Of a stretch of 18,578 nt of DNA, positions 6,424 to 15,250 are shown piece by piece; position 1 is the stretch's first letter, and each line of letters opens with the position of its first letter. The stretch is from JAKITW01 sp041598875. GTDB taxonomy: Bacteria; Desulfobacterota; Desulfobulbia; Desulfobulbales; BM004. A program made the position numbers and the translations under genes. The notes beneath the pieces were generated by a model, which saw nothing but the letters and a program-made list of their open reading frames with translations, was not told where the DNA came from and did not search any database. The stretch lies in contig JBFHXP010000046.1 in the NCBI GenBank assembly GCA_041598875.1, positions 1-18,578 on the forward strand. Direction: 5' to 3'.

Positions 6424-6619
6424 AATATCGAATCACGAACAAGGAATTTCGAATCATGAAGTGTATTACGGCCTGTGGTTGCATTTTTCTGTCTTTGTCA
6501 CGGTCTCGACGTTTCGAATGATATGAACGGTAAAATCAATCATCTGTGCCTCAATAGTGAACTTCCTTCTTTACCTTCGACATTCATGATTCGAAATTCG
6601 ATGTTCGAAATTCGTTATT
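6424..6619. mobile_element. Decayed cassette with imperfect terminal inverted repeats
   Basis: Outer arms at 6424-6460 and 6583-6619 are inverted copies that match at 32 of 37 positions. Between them lies a truncated four-helix-bundle gene. The right arm is followed by ATTGCCTTTCAT, which also follows the inverted arm at 6169-6206. No transposase is present, so mobility, if any, would be by outside enzymes. I infer a MITE-like or cassette-like remnant. Confidence 0.5.
6466..6570 (-). pseudogene. Remnant of a four-helix-bundle (S23-like) protein gene
   Basis: The minus strand reads RRKFTIEAQMIDFTVHI followed by IRNVETVTKTEKCNHRP and a stop at 6466-6468. Recalled members of the four-helix-bundle family (related to proteins encoded in 23S rRNA intervening sequences) begin in the same register: an acidic start, then IDFAVRII, a Val-Glu pair, P-K-T, and G-N-H. 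Here only the first helix remains. The conserved following part (QLLRSGTSPALNYGEAQSAE-type) is gone, replaced by a stop and a repeat arm. An in-frame TAA precedes the fragment. The family's function is unknown. The remnant lies within inverted repeats. Confidence 0.55.
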
Positions 6620-6846
6620 GCCTTTCATATTGCCGTTCGCCATAGAGATACGCAGTCCATGAGCAAAGACCCACCCCACCGCATTGCCACCCCACCGACA
6701 ATTCTTCATTTCCAAATTCTCCCTATCTGGTATACTTGTCGGTTTATTAACGCATAGTTTTCCAGATACCTGAATCCATGAAGAAACCTGCTTCTCTCCG
6801 GATTCGGTGATCTCACTATTTTTGGATTACATTTAAGGAGACTGCC

Positions 6847-9837
6847 ATGCTTGCACGAATCGAGGTCGGGCTGAAGCCGACAATCAATGATTCGTATGGA
6901 GAAAAAACCCGGAAAAGAATCAGCACCGACCTTCACCTTACCGTGGAATCGGTAAGAACCATCAAGGTCTTTACCGTGGAGGCGGATCTTGCCGGTGAAC
7001 AGATCCGGGCCGCGGCTGCCGGGCCTTTTTCCGATCCGGTAACCCAGGAATACTCCCTGGGCGCGCTGGCCCTTGAAAAAAATCTCCCCTTTGACTGGGT
7101 GATCGAGGTCGGCTTCCGGCCCGGAGTCACTGATAACGAAGGCCGGACCGCGGCCCAGGCCCTTGGCCTGCTTATTGGCCGCAAACTCGAGCGCAGCGAG
7201 GCGGTATACACCTCGACCCAGTTTCTTCTTTCCGGCTCGCTTTCCCGGGAGGATGCCGAAACCATAGCCCGCAAGCTTCTGGCCAACGACCTTATCCAGC
7301 GCTCCACGGTCATGGACCGGGACTCATTTATCAAGGCCGCTGGAATCCAGCCCTTTGCCCCCCGGGTTGTTGGTGAAAATCGCGGCCAGGTAGCGGAAAT
7401 CGACCTGAATGTTTCCGATGGGGAGTTGATCCGGATCAGCAAAGAGGGTGTACTCGCCCTGACCCTGGAGGAGATGAAGTTCATCCGCGACTATCTTGCC
7501 CGGCCCGAGATCAAGGCCCAGAGAGCGGCCCTCGGGCTGAGTGAAAAGGTGACCGACGTCGAGCTTGAGGTCCTGGCCCAGACCTGGTCCGAACACTGCA
7601 AGCACAAGATATTCAACGGTAATATCGATTATGAGGATACGGTCAGCGGAACACGGTCCGCAATCACCAGCCTCTTTGACACCTATATCCGCAATGTAAC
7701 AAAGAAAATACGAGAAAAAATGGGGGCGGACGACTGGTGCCTGTCGGTCTTCAAGGACAATGCCGGGGTTATCCGCTTTAACAGCGAGTGGAACATGGTC
7801 TTCAAGGTGGAGACCCACAACAGCCCTTCCGCCCTTGACCCATACGGCGGGGCGCTCACCGGCATTGTCGGGGTCAACCGCGATCCCTTCGGCACCGGCA
7901 TGGGCGCCAAACTGATCTGCAATACCAACATGTTCTGCTTTGCCTCGCCCTTTTATGACAAACCGATCCCGGCCCGGCTTCTCCATCCCAAACGGATCTT
8001 TGAAGGGGTGCGGGAAGGGGTAGAGCATGGCGGCAACAAAAGCGGCATTCCCACGGTAAACGGCTCCCTGCTCTTTGACGACCGTTTTGCCGGCAAGCCC
8101 CTGGTTTTCTGCGGCACGGTAGGCATCATGCCGAAAACGGTCAACGGCCAGCCCTCGGAACACAAGCAGGCCAATGCCGGGGATATAATCGTCATGACCG
8201 GCGGCCGTATCGGCAAGGACGGCATTCACGGCGCCACCTTCTCCTCCGAGGAGTTAAACGAGAATTCCCCTGCCACCGCGGTCCAGATCGGCGACCCGAT
8301 AACCCAGAAAAAGATGTTCGACTGCCTGCTCAAGGCCCGCGACCTGGGGCTCTACCGCTGCATCACCGATAACGGGGCCGGTGGCCTCTCCTCCTCGGTG
8401 GGGGAAATGGCCGAATTCTGCGGCGGGTTCGAGGTCCACCTGGAAAAGGCGCCCCTTAAATATGCCGGTCTCCAGCCCTGGGAAATCTTTGTCTCAGAGG
8501 CCCAGGAACGAATGACCCTGGCCATTGCCCCGGAAAAACTCGACCCTTTCCTGGCGCTGTGCAAAAAAATGGATGTGGAGGCCACGGTACTGGGCACCTT
8601 TACCGACTCGGGGAAATTTCATATCCTCTATGAGGGCAGGACCATTGCCTATATGGATATGAGTTTTGTCCACGAGGGGCTGCCGCCCATGGAAATGATC
8701 GCCCGCTGGGAGCCGCCGGTCAACCCGGAGCCGGTTTTTGCCGCGCAGCCGGACCTGGGCGAAGAGCTGAAAACCCTGCTTGGCCGCCTCAATATCTGCA
8801 GCAAGGAGTATGTGGTCCGCCAGTATGATCACGAGGTCCAGGGCGGCAGCGTGGTCAAGCCGCTCACCGGGGTGATGAACGACGGGCCCAGCGACGCGGC
8901 GGTCATCAGGCCCCTGCTTGACTCCTTTGAAGGGCTGGTCATATCCCACGGCGTCTGCCCCCGTTACTCGGACATTGATGCCTATCACATGGCGGCCTGC
9001 GCCGTGGACGAGGCGGTGCGCAATGCCCTCTGCGTGGGGGCCGGGCTTGATGTGATGGCCGGGCTTGACAACTTCTGCTGGTGCGACCCGATCCTCTCGG
9101 AAAAGACACCGGACGGCCCCTATAAACTCGCCCAACTGGTCCGGGCCAATCAGGCGCTCGCCCACTATGCCACGGCATACGGGGTCCCGTGCATCTCCGG
9201 CAAGGACAGCATGAAAAACGATTACCTGGTGGGCAATACCAAAATATCGATCCCACCGACCCTGCTTTTCTCGGTAATGGCCAAGATCGATGATGTCACC
9301 CTGGCGGTGACCATGGACGCCAAAAAACCAGGCGACCTGGTCTTTGTGCTGGGGAAAACCTACCCGGAAACCGGTGGCTCGGAGTATGCGGCCCAGCACG
9401 GCGGGGTTGGCTCCGCCGTGCCCCGGGTCCGGGAAGAAGAGTCCCTGCCACGCTACCGGGCCCTGGCCCGGGCGATGAAAGAGAGGCTGGTTGCCTCCTG
9501 TCACGACTGCTCCGACGGCGGCCTGGGAGTGGCGCTTGCCGAGACCGCATTTGCCGGAGGACTGGGAATGAGCATTGACCTGGCAAAGGTTCCCTGTCAG
9601 GATATCGATCGAGACGACACCCTTCTTTTCTCCGAATCCCAGAGCCGTTTCGTGGTAACGGTTTCTCCGGAAAACGCGGAAAAATTTGCAGAACTCATGA
9701 AAAACACCGATTGCCGCCATATCGGCACGGTCATGAGCGACCCGCGATTTATCTGCACCGGTATCCACGGTGATACCGTTATCTCCGAATCCATTGCCGG
9801 ACTGAAAGAGAGCTGGCAGAAGACCCTGGACTTCTAA
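6847..9837 (+). CDS. purL: Phosphoribosylformylglycinamidine synthase, PurS-PurL fusion
   Basis: Catalyses the fourth step of purine synthesis: FGAR, ATP and glutamine-derived ammonia to FGAM. The protein has 996 residues, between small PurL (about 740) and the large form with its own glutaminase (about 1300). Residues 1-170 are PurS-like. From about 190 on it is PurL, with AQTWSEHCKHK at 244-254, KVETHNSPSALDPYGGA at 320-336, DNGAGGLSSSVGEMAE at 508-523, YDHEVQGGSVVKP at 660-672, SGKDSMKND at 784-792 and HDCSDGGLGVALAET at 886-900. No glutaminase domain follows, so a separate PurQ is needed and is not in this window. The start at 6847 is fixed by AAGGAG 6 nt upstream. It is followed closely by the exoribonuclease gene. 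Confidence 0.95.
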   Translation: MLARIEVGLKPTINDSYGEKTRKRISTDLHLTVESVRTIKVFTVEADLAGEQIRAAAAGPFSDPVTQEYSLGALALEKNLPFDWVIEVGFRPGVTDNEGRTAAQALGLLIGRKLERSEAVYTSTQFLLSGSLSREDAETIARKLLANDLIQRSTVMDRDSFIKAAGIQPFAPRVVGENRGQVAEIDLNVSDGELIRISKEGVLALTLEEMKFIRDYLARPEIKAQRAALGLSEKVTDVELEVLAQTWSEHCKHKIFNGNIDYEDTVSGTRSAITSLFDTYIRNVTKKIREKMGADDWCLSVFKDNAGVIRFNSEWNMVFKVETHNSPSALDPYGGALTGIVGVNRDPFGTGMGAKLICNTNMFCFASPFYDKPIPARLLHPKRIFEGVREGVEHGGNKSGIPTVNGSLLFDDRFAGKPLVFCGTVGIMPKTVNGQPSEHKQANAGDIIVMTGGRIGKDGIHGATFSSEELNENSPATAVQIGDPITQKKMFDCLLKARDLGLYRCITDNGAGGLSSSVGEMAEFCGGFEVHLEKAPLKYAGLQPWEIFVSEAQERMTLAIAPEKLDPFLALCKKMDVEATVLGTFTDSGKFHILYEGRTIAYMDMSFVHEGLPPMEMIARWEPPVNPEPVFAAQPDLGEELKTLLGRLNICSKEYVVRQYDHEVQGGSVVKPLTGVMNDGPSDAAVIRPLLDSFEGLVISHGVCPRYSDIDAYHMAACAVDEAVRNALCVGAGLDVMAGLDNFCWCDPILSEKTPDGPYKLAQLVRANQALAHYATAYGVPCISGKDSMKNDYLVGNTKISIPPTLLFSVMAKIDDVTLAVTMDAKKPGDLVFVLGKTYPETGGSEYAAQHGGVGSAVPRVREEESLPRYRALARAMKERLVASCHDCSDGGLGVALAETAFAGGLGMSIDLAKVPCQDIDRDDTLLFSESQSRFVVTVSPENAEKFAELMKNTDCRHIGTVMSDPRFICTGIHGDTVISESIAGLKESWQKTLDF

Positions 9838-9861
9838 TTTTGACTTTTTGTGAGAGTATCA

Positions 9862-10917
9862 ATGATGCGTGGTGCAAAAAAAATCTTTATCAAGGATATC
9901 CAGGATGGGCAGCCGGTAAATGGCCTTTTCCTGGTCAAGGAATCGAGCAAGGCCGAGACCAAGAGCGGCAAACCGTTTCTCATACTCACCCTGATGGATC
10001 GCACCGGTGAAATGGGTGCCCGGCTATGGGAAAACGCCGACCAACTGCAGGCCGAGGCCCCGACCGGCGGCTTTATAACCATTGCCGGCCAGGCCCAGGC
10101 CTTCCGCGGCGTGGTCCAGCTCAAAATTGACACCCTTGCCGCAGTCAGCAAGGAAGATGTCGATATCACCGAGTTTCTTCCGGCAACCGACCTTGATTTT
10201 CCAGCCATGACCGCTGAGTTAAACGCCGCAGTCAAGGGGATAGGCGATCCGTTTCTCAAGAAGCTGCTTGCCGCCTTTTTCACCCCTGGCGCTTTTTTTG
10301 ACTCATTCCAAAAGGCCCCGGCGGCAAAATCGGTCCACCACGCCTATATCGGCGGCCTGATGGAACACACCCTGGCCGTGGCCCGCCTGGCCAATGCCAT
10401 TGCCGCCCTCTACCCGGGAATTGACCGCGACCTTTTCATAACCGGGGCCCTGCTCCACGATGTTGCCAAGGTGGAGGAATTTTCCTATGAATCGTTTCCC
10501 TTTTCCTATACCGACCGGGGCCGGCTGGTCGGCCACCTGGTCCTGGGAGCGGAAATGGTCCGGGAGCGGGCCGGGAAAATCAAAAATTTCCCAGAGGATC
10601 TCCTGGTCCGGGTGCAGCACCTCATTCTCAGCCACCACGGCCAGCACGAGTTCGGCTCCCCCACCCTGCCGATGATGACCGAGGCGCTGCTTCTCAACAT
10701 GATTGACGATATGGATGCAAAGCTGAACTATATCGGCCGGATTGAGGAAAACCTGCCTGTTTCCGATTCCAGCTATCAGTGGTCTGAGTACCAGCGCATC
10801 CTTGACCGTTTTCTCTATCTGCGCGGACGGGGGGGCGCCGAAGAGGCAAGGGCTGTTGTGGAAGAGGAACCGCCCAAACCCCGGGAATCCAAACAGCAAA
10901 CACTATTTTCCCTATGA
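9862..10917 (+). CDS. OB-fold/HD-domain 3'-5' exoribonuclease, YhaM family
   Basis: Probably a cytoplasmic metal-dependent exonuclease. An N-terminal OB fold covers about 8-100 (FLILTLMDRTGEMGARLWENA). An HD domain covers about 155-290, with metal ligands in HHAYIGGLMEHTL (159-171), the His-Asp of GALLHDVAKVEEF (199-200) and HLILSHHGQHEFGSP (253-267). This order is typical of YhaM. In Firmicutes YhaM trims RNA and some DNA 3' ends. I prefer ATG 9862 (351 residues) to the in-frame GTG at 9850, because GAGAG precedes it and the GTG has no ribosome site. It starts 24 nt after purL and its stop overlaps the holB start (ATGA). The C-terminus after about 315 is a charged, Pro-containing tail. Confidence 0.88.
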   Translation: MMRGAKKIFIKDIQDGQPVNGLFLVKESSKAETKSGKPFLILTLMDRTGEMGARLWENADQLQAEAPTGGFITIAGQAQAFRGVVQLKIDTLAAVSKEDVDITEFLPATDLDFPAMTAELNAAVKGIGDPFLKKLLAAFFTPGAFFDSFQKAPAAKSVHHAYIGGLMEHTLAVARLANAIAALYPGIDRDLFITGALLHDVAKVEEFSYESFPFSYTDRGRLVGHLVLGAEMVRERAGKIKNFPEDLLVRVQHLILSHHGQHEFGSPTLPMMTEALLLNMIDDMDAKLNYIGRIEENLPVSDSSYQWSEYQRILDRFLYLRGRGGAEEARAVVEEEPPKPRESKQQTLFSL

Positions 10918-11906
10918 CAGCCATCACCTTTCAGGACATCATTGGCCAGGAGAAGGCAAAGCTGCTCTTGAAAACCGCGGCAACCCGCGGCGCGTTGAGT
11001 CATGCCTATCTCTTTCGCGGCCCGGACGGGGTCGGCAAGAAGAAGACCGCCCTGGCCATGGCCGCCTATATCAACTGTACAGGCCAGGCCCATGGGGACG
11101 GATGCGGCGCCTGCCCTTCCTGCCGCAGATTTGCCGCCGGCGCCCACCCGGATCTGCTCCATGTTCTGCCCGATGGCGCCGCGATCAAGATAAATCAGGT
11201 GCGGGAAATCCAGCGCATCCTCACCTTTCCCCCATTTGAGGCGAAAACCAGGGTCACGATTCTCGAAGACGTGCATACCATGCGCCGGGAGGCGGCCAAC
11301 AGTCTCCTGAAAACACTGGAAGAGCCCCCTGAGAACAATCTGCTCATCCTCACTGCCGACGAATCAGGAGACCTGCTGCCCACCATTGTTTCCCGCTGCC
11401 AGCAGATCCCCTTTTATGGACTGACCAGTGAACAGGTTGTCCAGCACCTGGTTTCCACACAAAACCTCTCCCCGGAAAATGGGGCCTCGATTGCCGCGGT
11501 CGCCGAAGGAAGCCTTGGCCGGGCGGCCCTGTTTCTTGATCATCACATGCTTGACCTGCGCCGGGAGGTAATTGAAAACCTGGTAACCCTCTCAAAAAAC
11601 GACCCGGAAACCGTTGAAAAAATGCTTCTGCTGGCAGAAAAGGCCGCAGCCCTCAAGGAGGGCCTGAACGACCTGCTCGGACTGATCAAAACCTGGCTTC
11701 GGGACATCCTTGTTCTTCATGCCGGGAATATGCAGTCCCTTGTAAACAGCAGGGACATGGCCGACCGGCTGTCAGCCGGGATGAAAAAATGGGGCATGGC
11801 TGATATCTTTTCCCGGCTCAGCTCCATTGAACAGGCGGAAAAAGAGTTGAATCGCAACTGCAACCGCACCCTGGTCTGCGAGGTCCTTTTTTGGGAACTG
11901 GTATAG
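10914..11906 (+). CDS. holB: DNA polymerase III delta' subunit
   Basis: Clamp-loader subunit, 330 residues, AAA+ fold. The P-loop region GPDGVGKKKTALAMA (36-50) has Lys where a functional Walker A has Ser/Thr after GK, as in many delta' subunits that do not hydrolyse ATP. A zinc module uses Cys55, Cys64, Cys67 and Cys70. Typical delta' stretches follow: ANSLLKTLEEPPENNLLILTA at 128-148 and the SRC-type sensor TIVSRCQQIPF at 157-167. It overlaps the preceding gene by 4 nt (ATGA), so the two are probably translationally coupled. The C-terminal half is helical, as expected for the collar domain. Confidence 0.92.
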   Translation: MTAITFQDIIGQEKAKLLLKTAATRGALSHAYLFRGPDGVGKKKTALAMAAYINCTGQAHGDGCGACPSCRRFAAGAHPDLLHVLPDGAAIKINQVREIQRILTFPPFEAKTRVTILEDVHTMRREAANSLLKTLEEPPENNLLILTADESGDLLPTIVSRCQQIPFYGLTSEQVVQHLVSTQNLSPENGASIAAVAEGSLGRAALFLDHHMLDLRREVIENLVTLSKNDPETVEKMLLLAEKAAALKEGLNDLLGLIKTWLRDILVLHAGNMQSLVNSRDMADRLSAGMKKWGMADIFSRLSSIEQAEKELNRNCNRTLVCEVLFWELV

Positions 11907-11984
11907 TGGTATACTGGCCACTGGAAATGACGGCCAGGAAAGTCATTTAAAGAGTATCTTGAATAATAAGGAACCATTCCGCCC

Positions 11985-12869
11985 ATGACTCAGCCCGCTG
12001 CAACCCCGGAACCGGAAGAACACTGCCAATCCCCAGAGACCGCGATGGCTCTCTACAGGATTCAATTTCGAAAGGGAGATCAGGTCTTTTCCGCGCCGGG
12101 CAGACTCCACAACCTGAAAAAAGACGACACCGCGATGGTCCAGACCGACCATGGCCTGGAACCCGCCCTTATCATGGGATTTACACCCAACTGGCCGGAA
12201 AACGCTGAAAGAAATAAAAAAATGGAGTATAGCGTTGTCCGCCGGGCCACCCGCGATGAAGTTTCCAAATATTCCAAACTTCAGGGAATGGAGGAAAAGG
12301 CCTTTTCCTTTACCGAGGAGCAGATTGAGAAACACAAGCTGCCCATGGACCTGGTCAAGGTGGAGCGCTTCTTCAGCGGCAGCAAGATTATTTTTTATTT
12401 TACCGCGGAGAACCGGGTCGATTTCCGGGAGTTGGTGAAATGTCTGGTGCAGGAGTTCCGGACCCGGGTGGAGATGCGCCAGATCGGGGTGCGCCACGAG
12501 ACAATGATGCTTGGCGGTATCGGTTGTTGCGGCCGGGAACTGTGCTGCACTTCCTTTATCAAAAATTTCGAATCGGTTTCCATCAAGATGGCCAAGGAGC
12601 AGAACCTGCCCCTTAACCCGGTAAAGATCTCCGGCGCCTGCAACCGTCTTCTCTGCTGCCTGAACTACGAGTTCTCCACCTATAAATCCATTCGCAAAAA
12701 CATGCCCAAGGTTGGCAAACGGATCACCGTTGACGGCCGCAGCTTCAAGGTGACCCGCCACAACGTCATGGGAGAAACCATCACCGTTGTCGATCAGGAA
12801 GGTAAAGAGAGAGTACTTGAAAAATCAGAGTGGCACGGTCTCAAGCCGGAACCGGCAAAAAAGGGCTGA
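11985..12869 (+). CDS. ricT: PSP1-domain protein, RicT family
   Basis: A 294-residue cytoplasmic PSP1-domain protein. Cysteine motifs GGIGCCGRELCC (177-188) and SGACNRLLCCLNYE (216-229) match the iron-sulfur ligand clusters of RicT (YaaT). The linker SIKMAKEQNLPLNPVKISG (199-217) is near-invariant in the family. In Bacillus, RicT acts with RicA and RicF in a complex that modulates RNase Y and other processes. Whether such partners exist here cannot be seen. Residues 1-20 are a poorly conserved tail, and Met21 is an alternative start. ATG 11985 has AAGGAA about 11 nt upstream. It lies between holB and metG, the same neighbourhood as in Bacillus. Confidence 0.88.
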   Translation: MTQPAATPEPEEHCQSPETAMALYRIQFRKGDQVFSAPGRLHNLKKDDTAMVQTDHGLEPALIMGFTPNWPENAERNKKMEYSVVRRATRDEVSKYSKLQGMEEKAFSFTEEQIEKHKLPMDLVKVERFFSGSKIIFYFTAENRVDFRELVKCLVQEFRTRVEMRQIGVRHETMMLGGIGCCGRELCCTSFIKNFESVSIKMAKEQNLPLNPVKISGACNRLLCCLNYEFSTYKSIRKNMPKVGKRITVDGRSFKVTRHNVMGETITVVDQEGKERVLEKSEWHGLKPEPAKKG

Positions 12870-12907
12870 CGCCCCATTAACGTGCACAGCACCGCCCAGG
12901 TAAAACT

Positions 12908-14824
12908 ATGAGTTTCTACATCACAACACCGATTTATTACGTCAATGCCCAGCCCCACCTTGGTCATGCCTATACGACAATTATTGCCGACACCATGACC
13001 CGTTTCAAAAGGCTCTGCGGCGAGGATGCCCGTTTTCAGACCGGCACGGACGAGCATGGCGACAAGATCGTCGAGGCCGCGGACAACACCGGGGTAACCC
13101 CCCGGGAGTATGTCGATACAATCAGCGCCCTGTTCCGGGAGGCGTGGCCCCCCCTGGCGGTTGAACCGGACACCTTCATCCGCACCACCGATCCCGTTCA
13201 TATCAGGACGGTTCAGGATATTTTGCAGAAGGTCTACGACCAGGGCGATATCTATCGCGGCAACTACTCCGGCCTTTACTGCAAGGGATGCGAAAGGTTT
13301 CTTACTGAGAAGGAACTGGTGGAGGGCAATTGCCCGGACCATCTGGTCGCCCCGAAGATGATCACCGAGCAGAACTATTTTTTCCGGATGCACCGGTATC
13401 AGCAGTGGCTGATCGATCACATCACCGACAATCCCGAGTACATCACCCCGGAACGATACAGAAACGAGGTTCTCTCCTTTCTGGAGGACCCCCTTGAGGA
13501 TCTCTGCATCTCACGGCCCACCAGCCGCCTGACCTGGGGAATTCCCCTACCCTTTGACAGTGATTTTGTCACCTATGTCTGGTTTGATGCCCTGATCAAC
13601 TACCTCACCGGAATCGGTTATCCCGACGGCCCGGATTTTTCACGGTACTGGCAGGGCGCCGAGCACGTTATTGCCAAGGATATTCTGAAACCCCACGCCA
13701 TTTACTGGCCGACCATGCTCCAGGCAATCGGTGTGCCTCCATACAAAAAACTCCACGTCCACGGCTACTGGAACATCAACGAGACCAAGATGTCGAAAAG
13801 CCTGGGCAATGTTGTCCGCCCCGCTGACCTGGTCAACCGTTACGGGGTGGACACGGTGCGTTATTTTCTCCTGCGCGAGATGTCTTTTGGCCTTGATTCC
13901 TCCTTTGGCACCGAAGGGCTGGTGGCCCGGCAGAACTCCGATTTGGCCAACGATCTCGGCAACCTCTTCAGCCGTTCCCTGGCCATGCTCGCCAAATTCT
14001 CCGACTCCATGGTGCCGGAGCCCGGGCAAAGCGAGGCAGCGGATCAGGAACTTGCTGCTGCCGCCGAAAAAATGGTGAGCGAATATACCGCCAAGATGAA
14101 CGACTTTGCCTTTAACCGGGCCCTGCAGGCGGTGTGGGAGGTGATCAGCCTGGCCAACAAGTATATTGTGGCCAATGCCCCATGGGAGCTTGCCAAGGAT
14201 CCGGGCCGGGCAGACCGGCTGGCCACGGTGCTTTTTCATCTGGTTGAGACCCTGCGCCTCATCGCCCTGCTGGTGGAACCAATCATGCCGGGAACCGCGG
14301 AAAAAATGCGTGCGGCCCTGGGACTTACCGGGAAACCGGACCTTATTGCCCAGGGAAGCTGGGGGCAGAGCGTGCCAGGAACCAGACTGGTGCCCGGGGA
14401 ACCGCTTTTTCCCCGCATGGACAAGGAAGAAGAGCTGAAAACAGGGCCTGCAACACCGGGGAAGACCCCCAAAGAGGAAAAACCGGGGGTCGCCCAGGGA
14501 GACGATCTTCTTTCCTATGACCAGTTCCAGAAACTGGATCTGCGGGTGGCCGAGGTGGTGGCGGCGGAGAGGATAAAAAAATCAGACCGCCTTCTCAAGC
14601 TTACGGTCAAGGCCCCGGAGGAGCGGACCATAGTGGCCGGTATCGCCGAGTATTACCAGCCTGAGGATATCATCGGCCGCCAGGTGATCATCGTGGCCAA
14701 CCTCAAACCGACAAAACTGATGGGAACCATCTCCCATGGCATGGTCCTTGCCGCCAAGGACGGCAACACCCTGGTGCTTTCCGGGGTTTCTTCTCCAATT
14801 GCGTCGGGCAGCAAAGTATCGTAA
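12908..14824 (+). CDS. metG: Methionyl-tRNA synthetase with C-terminal tRNA-binding domain
   Basis: Charges tRNA-Met. It is a class I synthetase of 638 residues. The HIGH motif appears as HLGH at 17-20 after YYVNAQP, and KMSKS near 293-297. The zinc-binding knuckle has Cys125, Cys128 and CPDH at 142-145. The anticodon-binding helical domain runs to about 500. A charged linker rich in Lys, Pro and Glu (about 505-535) leads to a Trbp111-like OB fold (YDQFQKLDLRVAEVVAAE) from about 535 to the end, with the family pattern IVANLKPTKLMGTISHGMVL. This domain dimerises and binds tRNA. It follows ricT by 38 nt and may share its transcript. Confidence 0.96.
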   Translation: MSFYITTPIYYVNAQPHLGHAYTTIIADTMTRFKRLCGEDARFQTGTDEHGDKIVEAADNTGVTPREYVDTISALFREAWPPLAVEPDTFIRTTDPVHIRTVQDILQKVYDQGDIYRGNYSGLYCKGCERFLTEKELVEGNCPDHLVAPKMITEQNYFFRMHRYQQWLIDHITDNPEYITPERYRNEVLSFLEDPLEDLCISRPTSRLTWGIPLPFDSDFVTYVWFDALINYLTGIGYPDGPDFSRYWQGAEHVIAKDILKPHAIYWPTMLQAIGVPPYKKLHVHGYWNINETKMSKSLGNVVRPADLVNRYGVDTVRYFLLREMSFGLDSSFGTEGLVARQNSDLANDLGNLFSRSLAMLAKFSDSMVPEPGQSEAADQELAAAAEKMVSEYTAKMNDFAFNRALQAVWEVISLANKYIVANAPWELAKDPGRADRLATVLFHLVETLRLIALLVEPIMPGTAEKMRAALGLTGKPDLIAQGSWGQSVPGTRLVPGEPLFPRMDKEEELKTGPATPGKTPKEEKPGVAQGDDLLSYDQFQKLDLRVAEVVAAERIKKSDRLLKLTVKAPEERTIVAGIAEYYQPEDIIGRQVIIVANLKPTKLMGTISHGMVLAAKDGNTLVLSGVSSPIASGSKVS

Positions 14825-14909
14825 TATTTCTCCATAAGAAAAACTCATAACCGCGCCTGCCGGCGTGGCGAAAATAAAAATAACACGCCTGGTCTGGAGG
14901 TTTTTTGCC

Positions 14910-15212
14910 ATGTATGTATTAAGCTATTTCCTTGAATCCCTTGCCAATATTCTCAATATAGTCCTTGGCGCATACATCTGGATCATCATCGGCCGGGCGA
15001 TCATCTCTTGGGTCAACCCTGATCCCTACAACCCCATTGTCCGGTTTCTCTATGAAGTGACCGAACCGGTCCTGTCACGGGTTCGCCGGTATATTCCCGT
15101 CTTTCCCGGCGGCCTTGACCTTACCCCCATGATTCTCATTATTGCCATCATCTTTGTCCAGGGTTTCATTGTAAAAACCCTGCTGAAAATGGCCCAGTCT
15201 TTCGGATATTAA
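14910..15212 (+). CDS. yggT: YggT-family membrane protein
   Basis: A 100-residue protein with two hydrophobic segments, about residues 8-30 and 67-88. Between them lies the family signature ISWVNPDPYNPIVRFLYEV and then TEPVLSRVRRYIP. I chose ATG 14910 because GGAGG lies 9 nt upstream. An in-frame GTG at 14865 would add 15 residues but has no ribosome site. The family is linked to membrane or division functions and, in plants, to thylakoid proteins; the exact role is unclear. It is followed after 38 nt by a divIVA-domain gene, a common arrangement. Confidence 0.88.
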   Translation: MYVLSYFLESLANILNIVLGAYIWIIIGRAIISWVNPDPYNPIVRFLYEVTEPVLSRVRRYIPVFPGGLDLTPMILIIAIIFVQGFIVKTLLKMAQSFGY

Positions 15213-15250
15213 AACAACCGGTCCAGCTTAATGGACCATGAGATATAAAA

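Larger units (their letters stand above)
6056..6846. other. Non-coding repeat mosaic between activator gene and purL
   Basis: This stretch of 791 bases has no intact gene. It contains a direct duplication (6031-6157 and 6220-6345), five copies of a TCGAA-rich motif in both orientations, a gene remnant at 6466-6570 and an AT-richer base composition than its neighbours. 6346-6420 and 6623-6780 show nothing I can name, apart from TATACT at 6731-6736, which lacks a good -35. purL is preceded by AAGGAG at 6836-6841. Confidence 0.8.

Noticed and set aside
6101..6619. TCGAA-rich repeats as a CRISPR array
   Set aside because: Copies are in both orientations, unevenly spaced and imperfect; no cas genes are present.
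6731..6736. TATACT as the purL -10 box
   Set aside because: No acceptable -35 element at 16-18 nt upstream; kept only as a remark in the spacer entry.
8494..9768. 424-codon minus-strand frame opposite purL
   Set aside because: The plus strand encodes conserved PurL motifs throughout; the minus frame is a GC-rich shadow with His/Gly-rich low-complexity sequence.
11914..11937. CTGGCC/GGCCAG inverted repeat after holB as a terminator
   Set aside because: Only 6 bp, a 12-nt loop and no T-tract; ricT follows in the same direction.
14850..14868. Hairpin CCGCGCC-TGCC-GGCGTGG after metG as a terminator
   Set aside because: No T-run follows on the plus strand; A-rich sequence follows instead.
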